A model generated the notes under the pieces. That model was given only the letters and a program-made list of their open reading frames with translations, had not been told where the DNA came from and did not search any database. From the NCBI RefSeq assembly GCF_000381905.1, contig NZ_KB907259.1, forward strand, positions 38,323 through 102,322: DNA of 64,000 nt. Direction: 5' to 3'. Source of the stretch: Paenibacillus fonticola DSM 21315 (GTDB taxonomy: Bacteria > Bacillota > Bacilli > Paenibacillales > Paenibacillaceae). This document shows positions 18,784 to 26,924 of this stretch, piece after piece; the stretch's first letter is position 1; every line of letters starts with the position of its first letter. The position numbers and the translations under genes were made by a program.

Positions 18784-18985
18784 GATTCATCCACCTCTCC
18801 TTATGTCTACAACTATATTGTAACCTTTTTCCGGTAGAGGATGTCCGGGTTAATGACCTTATTTTAAACAAATTTTTAAACTATAACGAGGAGCTCAGCT
18901 AAAATTTATCCGTCCAATAAAAGATAGGAGATTGTGCAGGCAATAAAATTTGCTATATTTCATCATACTGGCGGAGGTGAGGCTT

Positions 18986-19039
18986 ATGAATCGTAAAAAA
19001 GGAGTTGAATTATGTTTAACACGCCTGGAAAAAGGGTAA
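18986..19039 (+). other. Possible 17-codon leader ORF with nested start
   Basis: ATG at 18986 follows GGAGGTGAGG and encodes 17 residues (MNRKKGVELCLTRLEKG). Inside it a second ribosome site (AAAGGAG) precedes another ATG in a different frame with a 10-codon ORF. Good ribosome sites on such short frames suggest a leader peptide or a decayed gene. No family recognised. Confidence 0.3.
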
Positions 19040-19133
19040 GTTAGATTAACTTACTTAGCTCGAGCATATAGATTATAAATAGGATTATACATAGGTCATT
19101 ATAAGTAGGGTTCTAGGAGGAGGGATTGAATAA

Positions 19134-19298
19134 ATGATGAACATTATCGTTCACCATTCTTTACCGTGTTATCCCCAGCATCCGAGGGCGGCGATCAATT
19201 CTCTTTCGAGAAAAGTCGACACCCGGGAGAAGGCGGTTCATTTTAAAGATGTTCTTCAGGAGAAGATGAAAGCGAATTGGGACAAGCGAAGGCGTTAA
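19134..19298 (+). CDS. Small basic protein of 54 residues, unknown
   Basis: ATG at 19134 is preceded about 10 nt upstream by AGGAGGAGGG, an unusually strong ribosome site. The product starts MMNIIVHHSLPCYPQHPR and ends with the very basic EKMKANWDKRRR. It stops just before the convergent ABC permease gene. No signal peptide or membrane segment and no recognised family. The strong ribosome site and sensible length make it a plausible real gene. Confidence 0.5.
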   Translation: MMNIIVHHSLPCYPQHPRAAINSLSRKVDTREKAVHFKDVLQEKMKANWDKRRR

Positions 19299-19301
19299 GG
19301 G

Positions 19302-19991
19302 TTAAGTGAGATCCACCTTATCCACATTGCGGATGGCCCAACTAGCTATCATAACACCAACTATAGCGAGAGCTAGCGGAATGTAAACAATCGAAGCGAG
19401 CGAGAACGAAGGGTTGTGCGCGCTGGTGAAAGCAACGATTAGGAGTGAGGATAAAATCGTCGCAGGCATCGAATGTTTGCGCAATCCGAAATACAGGGGA
19501 ATTAATCCTGTACCGGCTGTAGCGATCGAGAAGGTAAGTATCGATAACACCTGATGAAGAAGAAATGCCTGGTTAACGGTACCTGGAACGATTTGAAGAT
19601 AAGAATTGATCAGGAGGAAGACACCTGCCGAAAATAAATTAGATGCAAACAACGCAATAAATGTAAGAAGCGCAATAAGCAGCAGTTTGACGCCAAACAT
19701 TTTTTTTCGGTTGATTGGATAGGTGAACAGGACGGAGATCGTTTTGTTTTTATATTCCTCGATGATCAGCTTTGCAATAAGCACTGCAGCCAATATAACA
19801 AATGTAGCCCGTAAGAAAGAGCTTAGAACGACTAAAGCTTCCTCTACGTTCTTGAAGACTATTTCACTGTCTGGCTCAAAATAAGATACTAAAGTTATAA
19901 GGATGATGATCGATAGGTTGGCGATAATTGCGCTGACACCGTACCACTTCAGTGGATATTTCGTAAGCTCCAGCTTTACTAGTTTTAGCAT
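19302..19991 (-). CDS. ABC-2 type transporter permease
   Basis: Membrane subunit of 229 residues with six hydrophobic segments and no soluble domain, typical of BcrB-like exporters or lantibiotic/bacitracin immunity permeases. The cytoplasmic loop FTYPINRKKMFGVK is characteristic of ABC-2 permeases. It lies 3 nt downstream of its ATPase gene. With the adjacent two-component system it probably forms an antibiotic-responsive efflux or immunity unit. Confidence 0.88.
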   Translation of the reverse strand: MLKLVKLELTKYPLKWYGVSAIIANLSIIILITLVSYFEPDSEIVFKNVEEALVVLSSFLRATFVILAAVLIAKLIIEEYKNKTISVLFTYPINRKKMFGVKLLLIALLTFIALFASNLFSAGVFLLINSYLQIVPGTVNQAFLLHQVLSILTFSIATAGTGLIPLYFGLRKHSMPATILSSLLIVAFTSAHNPSFSLASIVYIPLALAIVGVMIASWAIRNVDKVDLT

Positions 19992-19994
19992 CCG

Positions 19995-20927
19995 TTACGC
20001 CCCCTCGTTCATCTTGCTGTCCCGCTGGACGAGATCAAGGAAATATTCCTCGAGGGACATCACTTTTTTATTTATAGATTGAATATCGATATTGTTCTCC
20101 GCTAATGCTTTAAAGAGGTCTTTTTGGTTGATCTTGTCATCGTAGATGCGCACGATGTTGTCATGAAGCACCTTATAATTGGAAATGCCCATCTGATGAT
20201 TGATCAGCACTGCGGCTCTACTCTGCTCGCTGGTGACCAGCTCCATAAATTCCGTATTTTGTCCTCGAATATTGTCCATAGATACTTCCTCCAGCAGCCG
20301 GCCGCCGCTAATCACTCCGATAGTATCCGCGATTTGCTCGATTTCACCTAACAAATGAGTGGAGATTAACAGCGTAATTCCGTATTCCCTGCTCAAAATT
20401 TGAAACAGGCTGCGGAAGTCCTTAATGCCTTGTGGATCCAAACCATTAATTGGTTCGTCCAAAATAAGCAGCTCAGGTTTGGTCAGTATCGCTCTGGCGA
20501 TTCCGAGACGCTGCTTCATGCCGAGCGAGAACTCCTTTACGGGCTTATGATCTATTCCCCGCAGCTGCACCAAATCCAGAGCTTCCTGTACTGCCTGTTT
20601 GTTATGGTATCCCATGTACTCACGATGCAGCTCTAAATTTTGCCGAGCGGTCATCTTTTCATAAAATATAGGATATTCAATAATGCTCCCGATCCGCCCA
20701 AGCACTTCATAAGAAGAAGCTGTTAATAGCTCATTGAATAGATGGATATCGCCGGCCGTCGGCTTAACGAGAGTGGTGAGCATTTTCATAATTGTTGTTT
20801 TCCCCGCCCCGTTCGGCCCGAGGAACCCGTATATTTCCCCTTTCCGGACGTTCATGTTCACATTGCTGATAACCTCTTTGCCCTGATAGGCTTTACTTAG
20901 CCCACGGGTTGTAATCGTATATTCCAT
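19995..20927 (-). CDS. ABC transporter ATP-binding protein, BcrA type
   Basis: ATPase of 310 residues with Walker A GPNGAGKTT, signature FSLGMKQRLGIA, Walker B LLILDEPINGLDP and switch His in LLISTHLLGEIE. The C-terminal extension beyond residue 220 is typical of BcrA-like exporter ATPases. ATG 20927 is chosen over a TTG one codon upstream. It works with the downstream permease, and the overlapping kinase/regulator pair upstream probably induces it. Confidence 0.9.
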   Translation of the reverse strand: MEYTITTRGLSKAYQGKEVISNVNMNVRKGEIYGFLGPNGAGKTTIMKMLTTLVKPTAGDIHLFNELLTASSYEVLGRIGSIIEYPIFYEKMTARQNLELHREYMGYHNKQAVQEALDLVQLRGIDHKPVKEFSLGMKQRLGIARAILTKPELLILDEPINGLDPQGIKDFRSLFQILSREYGITLLISTHLLGEIEQIADTIGVISGGRLLEEVSMDNIRGQNTEFMELVTSEQSRAAVLINHQMGISNYKVLHDNIVRIYDDKINQKDLFKALAENNIDIQSINKKVMSLEEYFLDLVQRDSKMNEGA

Positions 20928-21014
20928 CAAATGAAATTCCTTCCTTTCTCTATTTCATGATCTGCTTACAACGTCATTATATTTAGAGAAATTATCTTTT
21001 TTGTGATATAAATC

Positions 21015-21977
21015 TTAAGAAAACCTTACATTAGCATCCGCTGCCTTGCGCAGTTTGAATGAAAATATCGTTCTCTCATACGGGATACTGTGCAGCTGAA
21101 TGGTTCCATCCATCGCCTCCACCAGCCTCTTCGTAATCGTTAAGCCTAATCCGCTGCCTTGAAACGTACGATTTCTTGACTCTTCCAGCGTGAACATCCG
21201 CTCGAATACCCGCTCCAAATTTTGCTCTTGAATCCCTTTGCCCCGATCCCATACCTCGACGATAGCATGTGTCTCATCAGCAGTCAGGGTCAGACCGAGG
21301 GTTCTTCCGTCCCGGCCATAACGTATCGCATTAGACAGCAGATTGGTTAAAACCCGCTCTAAAGCCTCCTCGTCCCCATAGGCGTATACTGGATGGTCGG
21401 GAATGTCAATTACCGCTTCCATACCGCTGGACTGAACAAATTCATAGAAAGTGAGAATGTTCTTTTTGCAAATTTCGTTCATATGTACTTTAGTCAACAG
21501 GAGCTGCTGATCACCAGCCTCCAGCTTGGCTAAATCAAAAAAAGAGTTCATCAAGGCGATGATTTCCATCGTCTTGTTCTTCATGCCAAGGAGCAGGCGG
21601 GCATGCTCCTCGCGTTCCATGGCAGGATCGCCTTGAATGATTTCAATGTATCCTAAAATTACAGTTAAAGGTGTTTTTAAATCATGGGAGATGTTGGCCA
21701 GCATCTTTTTCATGGATTGCTCTGTTCTCGCAAAGCGAGCATTCATTTTCTGGTTTTCGTTAAGCAGCTGTTCTATTTCGCTTACAATTGCTTGGAGATA
21801 GGGATCGCTTGTAAAGAGCAGCAGTCGTTCGGCAGACTGTTCCTCGATAATCCGGCTCAGCTTTCGGGATATTTCCAACAGGCTGGCGTCGCGTTTTTTT
21901 CTCGCCATGTATTGCCATAAGTTCAGGCCGGCTAACAGGACAACAAGGACAGAGAGCATCGCGATTAACATCGTCAT
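21015..21977 (-). CDS. Sensor histidine kinase with a single N-terminal membrane segment
   Basis: Kinase of 320 residues. A hydrophobic N-terminus (about 2-22) is followed by a cytoplasmic helical linker, the H-box ANISHDLKTPLTVILGY, N-box NLLSNAIRYG, and G-boxes DRGKGI and GSGLGLTITK. There is almost no extracellular part, so it may sense within the membrane or through the neighbouring exporter. Its ATG at 21977 overlaps the response-regulator stop (ATGA), which decides the start and implies coupling. Confidence 0.9.
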   Translation of the reverse strand: MTMLIAMLSVLVVLLAGLNLWQYMARKKRDASLLEISRKLSRIIEEQSAERLLLFTSDPYLQAIVSEIEQLLNENQKMNARFARTEQSMKKMLANISHDLKTPLTVILGYIEIIQGDPAMEREEHARLLLGMKNKTMEIIALMNSFFDLAKLEAGDQQLLLTKVHMNEICKKNILTFYEFVQSSGMEAVIDIPDHPVYAYGDEEALERVLTNLLSNAIRYGRDGRTLGLTLTADETHAIVEVWDRGKGIQEQNLERVFERMFTLEESRNRTFQGSGLGLTITKRLVEAMDGTIQLHSIPYERTIFSFKLRKAADANVRFS

Positions 21978-22690
21978 TGCTGGAAATCCCCCAGCTTGTA
22001 GCCGATCCCCCATACGGTTTTGATGTATTGAGGCGAGGATGGATTGTCTTCAATCTTCTCACGCAGGCGGCTCATATGGACGTTAATAATGTTTTCGTCC
22101 CCATAATATTCGTCTCCCCAGACGGAGCGGTAGATTTGTTCTTTCGTAAATATTTTTTTGGGATAGGAAAAAAACAGCTTCAAAATGCTCCATTCTTTAG
22201 CGGTAAGGCGAATTTCCTGCCCGTTCTTGCTTGCTTGAATATTGTCGATATCGATCGTAATTTCATGTACAGTTATAAGAGGCGCCGGCTGTGGTGCGGC
22301 CGAGCCTCCTGCGTCGGAGTATTCCGTCGCCCGCCGGATTGCCGATTTTACCCGGGCGGTAAGTTCAATCAATGAGAAGGGCTTGGCAATGTAGTCGTCG
22401 GCTCCAAAGCCGAGGCCCAGCGCTTTATCCACTTCACTGTCCTTCGCGGAAATAATGAGCACCGGAATCCGGCTTCGTTCTCTGATTGTTTTCAGGAAGT
22501 CCATGCCATTCAGATGAGGAAGCATGAGATCAAGCAGGATAAGGGCGTAATCCTGCCCTTCAAATAATCGAAGCGCTTCCTTTCCGTCACGTGCATGCAC
22601 GATGCGGTAGCCTTCCTTGGACAAGTAATTGATCACCATATCGCTAATAGAGAGATCATCTTCAACAAGAAGTATAAGTTGTTCCATCAT
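21974..22690 (-). CDS. OmpR-family response regulator
   Basis: Regulator of 238 residues with a receiver (LLVEDDLSISD, phospho-Asp in LILLDLMLPHLNG, Lys in YIAKPFSLIE) and a C-terminal winged helix (LTAKEWSILKLFFSYP, YGDENIINVHMSRLREKIED). Paired with the overlapping kinase gene. The likely target is the BcrAB-like exporter downstream. The start may be either of two adjacent ATG codons. Confidence 0.92.
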   Translation of the reverse strand: MMEQLILLVEDDLSISDMVINYLSKEGYRIVHARDGKEALRLFEGQDYALILLDLMLPHLNGMDFLKTIRERSRIPVLIISAKDSEVDKALGLGFGADDYIAKPFSLIELTARVKSAIRRATEYSDAGGSAAPQPAPLITVHEITIDIDNIQASKNGQEIRLTAKEWSILKLFFSYPKKIFTKEQIYRSVWGDEYYGDENIINVHMSRLREKIEDNPSSPQYIKTVWGIGYKLGDFQQ

Positions 22691-22848
22691 GACACCAGCC
22701 TATTATTGGATTATATTATTCAGCCATTGTAGTTATACTAAACTATTCTACCATGTTATTCCCAATTCAATATATTGACACGTTAGCAAATAAAGAGTTA
22801 AATAGTTGAATAGTTTTGCATAAAATGTCAGAAGAAGAAGGCGAATAA

Positions 22849-24090
22849 ATGAACTCCTCACTGAAACACATTCACCCCCTTGCCTGGACGATTATTGTCG
22901 GGACCATATTTGGCCGTACAGCTACCTCGATGAGCATCCCGTTTCTATCGATCTATTTAATCCGGTCGATGGGTGCAACACCGGCGCAGACCGGCATGGT
23001 TGTCGCCGTCAGCTCTTTGATCGGCGTGTTTGCCAGCTTTTACGGCGGCTATATCTCCGATATCATCGGCCGAAAAAAGGTGCTCTATATAGCTATATTT
23101 GGATGGGTCCTCGTATTTGCCGGATTTGCCTACGCGCATCAAATTTGGATGTTCTTTATCATGAACGCGCTTAATGGACTGTGCAGAGCGACATTCGAGC
23201 CGACCTCCCGTGCATTGCTTGCCGACATTACGCCGAAGGAGAGCAAACTGCTCGTCTTCAATTTACGTTATGCTGCGATAAATATGGGCGTTGTCGTCGG
23301 CCCCCTTCTGGGCCTACGGGTCGGCGTTTCGAATTCGAACAGCGTGTTCCTTATAGCTGCGATAGTTTACGCATGCTACAGTCTGGGCCTCGTTATCCAG
23401 TTTTCCCGTTATCGGGAAATTGGACTGGCAGCCGGGGGGAAGGAGCAGCGGATCGGCCTGACCGGTGCGCTAAAAGCAACGAGCGGCAACCGCACATTTA
23501 TGCTCGTGCTCGCTGGCATGATCTTTTGCCTGCTCGGTTACGGCCATTTCGATTCCACGCTAACTCAGTATATGGAGTTGAGTCCGCAGATCGAAGAAGG
23601 GGTTACCTGGTTCAGCTACTTGATATCGCTCAATGCCATCGTCGTATTGACGCTTCAATACCCCCTCGTCCGCTTTGCAAGCCGCTTTGCTCCGGCTCTG
23701 CCGATCATTGCCGGCAATTTATTTATCGCCATAAGTCTTGTCATGTTCGGAATGTTTCACTCTCTCCCGCTGCTGATGATCTGCGTAGTTATTTTTACGA
23801 TCGGGGAGGTTCTCGTTTTCACTTCGACGGATGTGCTTGTGGACCGCATCGCAGATCCGGAGCTGCGGGGGGCGTATTTCGGCATGTTTGGCTTTAACAA
23901 TTTGGGAGCGGTGCTTGCTCCGCTGCTGGGAGGTTTTTTGCTGGACGGCCTCGGGGTTGCCTCTTCACAGCTGATCTTTCTAATATTGGGACTGACGACA
24001 GCTTGTGGTATTCCTTTTCTGTTTACGGCTCACCGAAGCTTGTCCCGGCTGGAGCAAAAGCGTGTAAGCCAGGAAGGTGTCAGCTTTTAA
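22849..24090 (+). CDS. Major facilitator superfamily transporter
   Basis: Membrane protein of 413 residues with about twelve hydrophobic segments. The MFS loop 2-3 motif is present as GGYISDIIGRKKVL, and a related motif is absent from the second half. It resembles drug or metabolite efflux carriers. An ATG with an AAGGCGA-type site starts it. The substrate is unknown. It is transcribed away from the two-component unit and ends before a perfect hairpin. Confidence 0.88.
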   Translation: MNSSLKHIHPLAWTIIVGTIFGRTATSMSIPFLSIYLIRSMGATPAQTGMVVAVSSLIGVFASFYGGYISDIIGRKKVLYIAIFGWVLVFAGFAYAHQIWMFFIMNALNGLCRATFEPTSRALLADITPKESKLLVFNLRYAAINMGVVVGPLLGLRVGVSNSNSVFLIAAIVYACYSLGLVIQFSRYREIGLAAGGKEQRIGLTGALKATSGNRTFMLVLAGMIFCLLGYGHFDSTLTQYMELSPQIEEGVTWFSYLISLNAIVVLTLQYPLVRFASRFAPALPIIAGNLFIAISLVMFGMFHSLPLLMICVVIFTIGEVLVFTSTDVLVDRIADPELRGAYFGMFGFNNLGAVLAPLLGGFLLDGLGVASSQLIFLILGLTTACGIPFLFTAHRSLSRLEQKRVSQEGVSF

Positions 24091-24115
24091 GACGGCAGCC
24101 ATAAACGCCTTCATT

Positions 24116-24152
24116 CTATTTATGCTGGATCGATTAGTTCCAGCATAAATAG
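24116..24152. terminator. Perfect 14-bp hairpin after the MFS gene
   Basis: CTATTTATGCTGGA (24116-24129) is the exact reverse complement of 24139-24152, with a 9-nt loop. No T run follows, so it may stabilise the message rather than terminate. Confidence 0.5.
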
Positions 24153-24216
24153 GCTGGCGTCCACACGGACTCAGCGGGTGACACGTATACTGTGTCATGG
24201 TGCTGGGGAGGTGACT

Positions 24217-24483
24217 ATGTTGGCAAAATTAGGCGCTAAGGCGAGAAGGTATCTCAACAAGCAAGTTAAAATTAAAACGAGAACAGGCGCGGTTCTGTAC
24301 GGTAAAGTCGTGAAGGTAAGCGGCAATAAGCTGTATCTTCAGGTGGCCTCGGTTCACGATCGGAAGAGCAAAGCTCATGCGACCTTTGTTCCGTTCATTA
24401 TCCCGCTGGTCCTGTTCGATCTGCTGGCCATTTTGTTGCTGGAGAGACGGAGAAGACGGCGGCGGTTGCGGAGAATAGGTTAG
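24217..24483 (+). CDS. Small membrane protein with Arg-rich C-terminus, unknown
   Basis: Protein of 88 residues. The N-terminal half (VKIKTRTGAVLYGKVVKVSGNKLYLQV) looks like a small beta-barrel of SH3/KOW or Sm style; a hydrophobic segment follows (about 57-74) and then a tail of nearly pure Arg (ERRRRRRRLRRIG). ATG 24217 has GGGGAGGTG upstream; an upstream in-frame ATG lacks a site. The Arg tail could bind RNA or lipid head groups on the cytoplasmic side; this is inference. Terminator immediately after. Confidence 0.65.
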   Translation: MLAKLGAKARRYLNKQVKIKTRTGAVLYGKVVKVSGNKLYLQVASVHDRKSKAHATFVPFIIPLVLFDLLAILLLERRRRRRRLRRIG

Positions 24484-24500
24484 TACAGCACATTTTGCAG

Positions 24501-24524
24501 GGGGCCCGCAGGCTCCTTTTTTTT
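24501..24524 (+). terminator. Terminator after the Arg-tailed protein gene
   Basis: GGGGCC-CGCA-GGCTCC (24501-24516) followed by eight T residues. Confidence 0.85.
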
Positions 24525-24529
24525 GCATA

Positions 24530-24844
24530 AATTCAAGCGGGAGTACTGAGCTGAAGAAAAGAGACAGTTCCGCCGGTGCCTGTGCCGCATCGGGATTGCT
24601 GGAATTGGCCTCCCTGCTTCCAGAGATGGAGGGCGGGGTGTACCGCAAAGCGGCCGAGCGTATCCTTGTGTCGCTGCATCAAAACTATGCCACCTGGCAT
24701 CTGCCAGCCCACGAGGCGATCCTGCTTCAAGCAACGGGCCATAAGCCTGCCAGCGACAATGTAGACGTATCGTTGATTTATGGCGATTATTTTTTTGTAG
24801 AGGCGATCGCCAAGTTGAATGACTGGAGAAATCGGATTTTTTAG
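24530..24844 (+). pseudogene. C-terminal remnant of a GH88 unsaturated glucuronyl hydrolase
   Basis: An open frame without a usable start encodes about 100 residues. They match the end of GH88 unsaturated uronyl hydrolases: RDSSAGACAASGLLELA (the D-S-S-A segment near the active site), then a helical hairpin stretch, and DVSLIYGDYFFVEAIAKL at the C-terminus. Full-length family members have about 370 residues, so the first 70% is missing. The break falls directly after the upstream terminator, pointing to a deletion. The frame itself has no internal stop, so the decay may be recent. Confidence 0.75.
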
Positions 24845-24941
24845 CTGGATAGTTTTAGTTTATAATGGAATTAAAAAGCGGCCTAAACTTGCTTGAACTA
24901 ATAAATTACAACATATTACAGTTAAAAAGGATTGTAGCGTA

Positions 24942-26741
24942 ATGATAAACATTCCCGGCTACTCTATTACACGGACGGTCTATGAAGATTCTTATCTTTT
25001 AGTTGCCTTCGCCTCTACAGAACAAACGTCAGAACAAACACCTAAGCAGGTGTTATTAAAGATCGTTAAAATAGGGAAAAGTACAACGATTGAAAACGCC
25101 AAGCTTATTCATGAATTTAACTTTCTGAACGGGCTGGATATGAAGGGGCTTCTCAAGCCTAATTGCTATAAGAATTTTAAAAATATGATGGTGCTGGAGT
25201 ATGAACCGATTTACGCGCTAACCTTACGGGATTATTGGTCAAAGGTGACTGTAACACCTGATTCGTATGTGCAAATAATGAAGAGTACTGTGACACGCCT
25301 GCAGGAGCTTCATAAGCGGCGAATACTTCATTTAAATATTAGGCCTGACACACTGCTGATTCAGCAGCATACCGATGAAGTGTTTCTGACTGGGTTTGGG
25401 TATGCGGTACAAATGAATGGGCGGGAAAAGCAAGGGGAGAGCAGCCTGGAAGGAAATCCGATATATATGTCGCCGGAGCAAACGGGACGAATGGATTATC
25501 CGGTTGACGTTCGCACGGATATTTATTCCTTGGGGATGACGCTCTATGAATTGTTTGCCGGGAAGCTTCCTTTTACTGCAAGGGGAGCGCTCGATTGGGC
25601 CCACGCCCATCTGGCCCGGCAGCCTGTGCCATTATTGCAAGCAAACGTGATGATCCCTTCGATCATCTCGGATATCGTCATGAAAATGCTGGCCAAGAAC
25701 CCGGAAAATCGTTTTTCAAGCATGAAAGCAATTTTGGAGCAGCTAGGGGAGCATACTTTAGAGAAGTATACTTTAATAGAGAACGGAAAAAGCAGCATTG
25801 ATCGGGATGACTGGGAGAGGGGCTCGAGCGGGGGCAACAATCTGCCAATGACTTCACTTCCCCAGCGTACGAATGCTATGACTGCTTCTATTGAAAACTA
25901 TCAAGTACAAGTTCAGCGCACTACACTGGTTGTGACCGATAACATTGTCAGTTATCCTCAAGTATTGGATTTGGCCGCGATCGTTCAAGCGTCAGAAATC
26001 TTCGCAGACCATATGAACGGGGAACAAATTGCAGAGCAATTCATGCAGCTTATCATAAAAAACGCAGGAGCACAGCGGGGATTACTTATCATCCCCAGCC
26101 ATAATCAATGGTACGTGAACATAGAAGCCAAGCTTGAAAGTCAGGCAATCGTCTCTTCGCTTCAGCATATGCCTATCGATACATACCCGGAAATAAGAAG
26201 AGAGCTTGTCGCCGGTGCTCTTCAGGATAAAATGATTATGCAAGCAGCGGAGACGCGGGAAGCATGCCGGGAGACATCACTGGGCGGAAGAAGTAAAATC
26301 AGCGGAACTGCTCTATGCATTCCTATCGTCATCCACGATGAAGTTCATGCTTTGCTGTATATGGAAAATATGCTTACATCAAAGTATTTTGCAGCAGAAC
26401 GATTTCATGTGATCAAAAATTTAGCCTCACAGGCTTTATTTGCATTAAAATCTAGGTCGTCAGCCTTTACTGTTGGAGCTCAAAATTATGAAGAGCGAGT
26501 CATTGAGCTGGACGGGCAGACAGAGGCCAGGCGTGCATTAACTACAAGAGAGCAGGAAGTTTTAAAGCTCGTATCTGAAGGGCTGTCCAATAAAGAAATT
26601 GCTGCCACACTAACGGTTACGAGCGAAACGGTAAAAACGCATCTCAAGAATATATTTGAGAAGCTAAAGGTGGATCGGCGAATGAAGGCGGCGGCTATAG
26701 CCAAAACGATTGGATTGTTGGATGAGGAAGAGCGCAGGTAA
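24942..26741 (+). CDS. Pseudokinase-GAF-LuxR multidomain regulator
   Basis: Protein of 599 residues. Residues 1-270 have a protein-kinase fold: the Lys of the VAIK motif (VLLKIVK, Lys40), MSPEQTGR, and DIYSLGMTLYELFAGKLPF are present. The catalytic loop reads HLNIRPDT instead of HRDxKPxN (catalytic Asp replaced by Asn132), and the DFG motif reads GFG (Asp replaced by Gly151). It is therefore probably a pseudokinase. Residues about 345-500 look like a GAF domain, and 535-595 form a LuxR-type helix-turn-helix (TTREQEVLKLVSEGLSNKEIA). It lies just upstream of the SLH-protein gene, possibly its target. A terminator follows. Confidence 0.82.
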   Translation: MINIPGYSITRTVYEDSYLLVAFASTEQTSEQTPKQVLLKIVKIGKSTTIENAKLIHEFNFLNGLDMKGLLKPNCYKNFKNMMVLEYEPIYALTLRDYWSKVTVTPDSYVQIMKSTVTRLQELHKRRILHLNIRPDTLLIQQHTDEVFLTGFGYAVQMNGREKQGESSLEGNPIYMSPEQTGRMDYPVDVRTDIYSLGMTLYELFAGKLPFTARGALDWAHAHLARQPVPLLQANVMIPSIISDIVMKMLAKNPENRFSSMKAILEQLGEHTLEKYTLIENGKSSIDRDDWERGSSGGNNLPMTSLPQRTNAMTASIENYQVQVQRTTLVVTDNIVSYPQVLDLAAIVQASEIFADHMNGEQIAEQFMQLIIKNAGAQRGLLIIPSHNQWYVNIEAKLESQAIVSSLQHMPIDTYPEIRRELVAGALQDKMIMQAAETREACRETSLGGRSKISGTALCIPIVIHDEVHALLYMENMLTSKYFAAERFHVIKNLASQALFALKSRSSAFTVGAQNYEERVIELDGQTEARRALTTREQEVLKLVSEGLSNKEIAATLTVTSETVKTHLKNIFEKLKVDRRMKAAAIAKTIGLLDEEERR

Positions 26742-26764
26742 GCTATTAAATCAAGTAATAAGAA

Positions 26765-26797
26765 GGTATACAGCCAAAGAGCTGTATGCCTTTTTTT
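26765..26797 (+). terminator. Terminator after the pseudokinase regulator gene
   Basis: GGTATACAGC and GCTGTATGCC form a 10-bp stem with a 6-nt loop, followed by seven T residues. The T run ends where a spurious upstream ATG of the SLH frame begins. Confidence 0.9.
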
Positions 26798-26924
26798 GAT
26801 GGAACTCATCTGGTGGAAAATATCAATAGATATCCCTCAATCGGGGGATGTTTATTTCATTTTTTACAATCTACAATTTGAAGTGATAGGTTTGGACGGG
26901 CTGATCCAGAAAGGAGAGTGTACT

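Noticed and set aside
26796..26924. ATG at 26796 as the start of the SLH protein
   Set aside because: It lies at the end of the upstream terminator's T run, has no ribosome site, and would bury the signal peptide 43 residues in.
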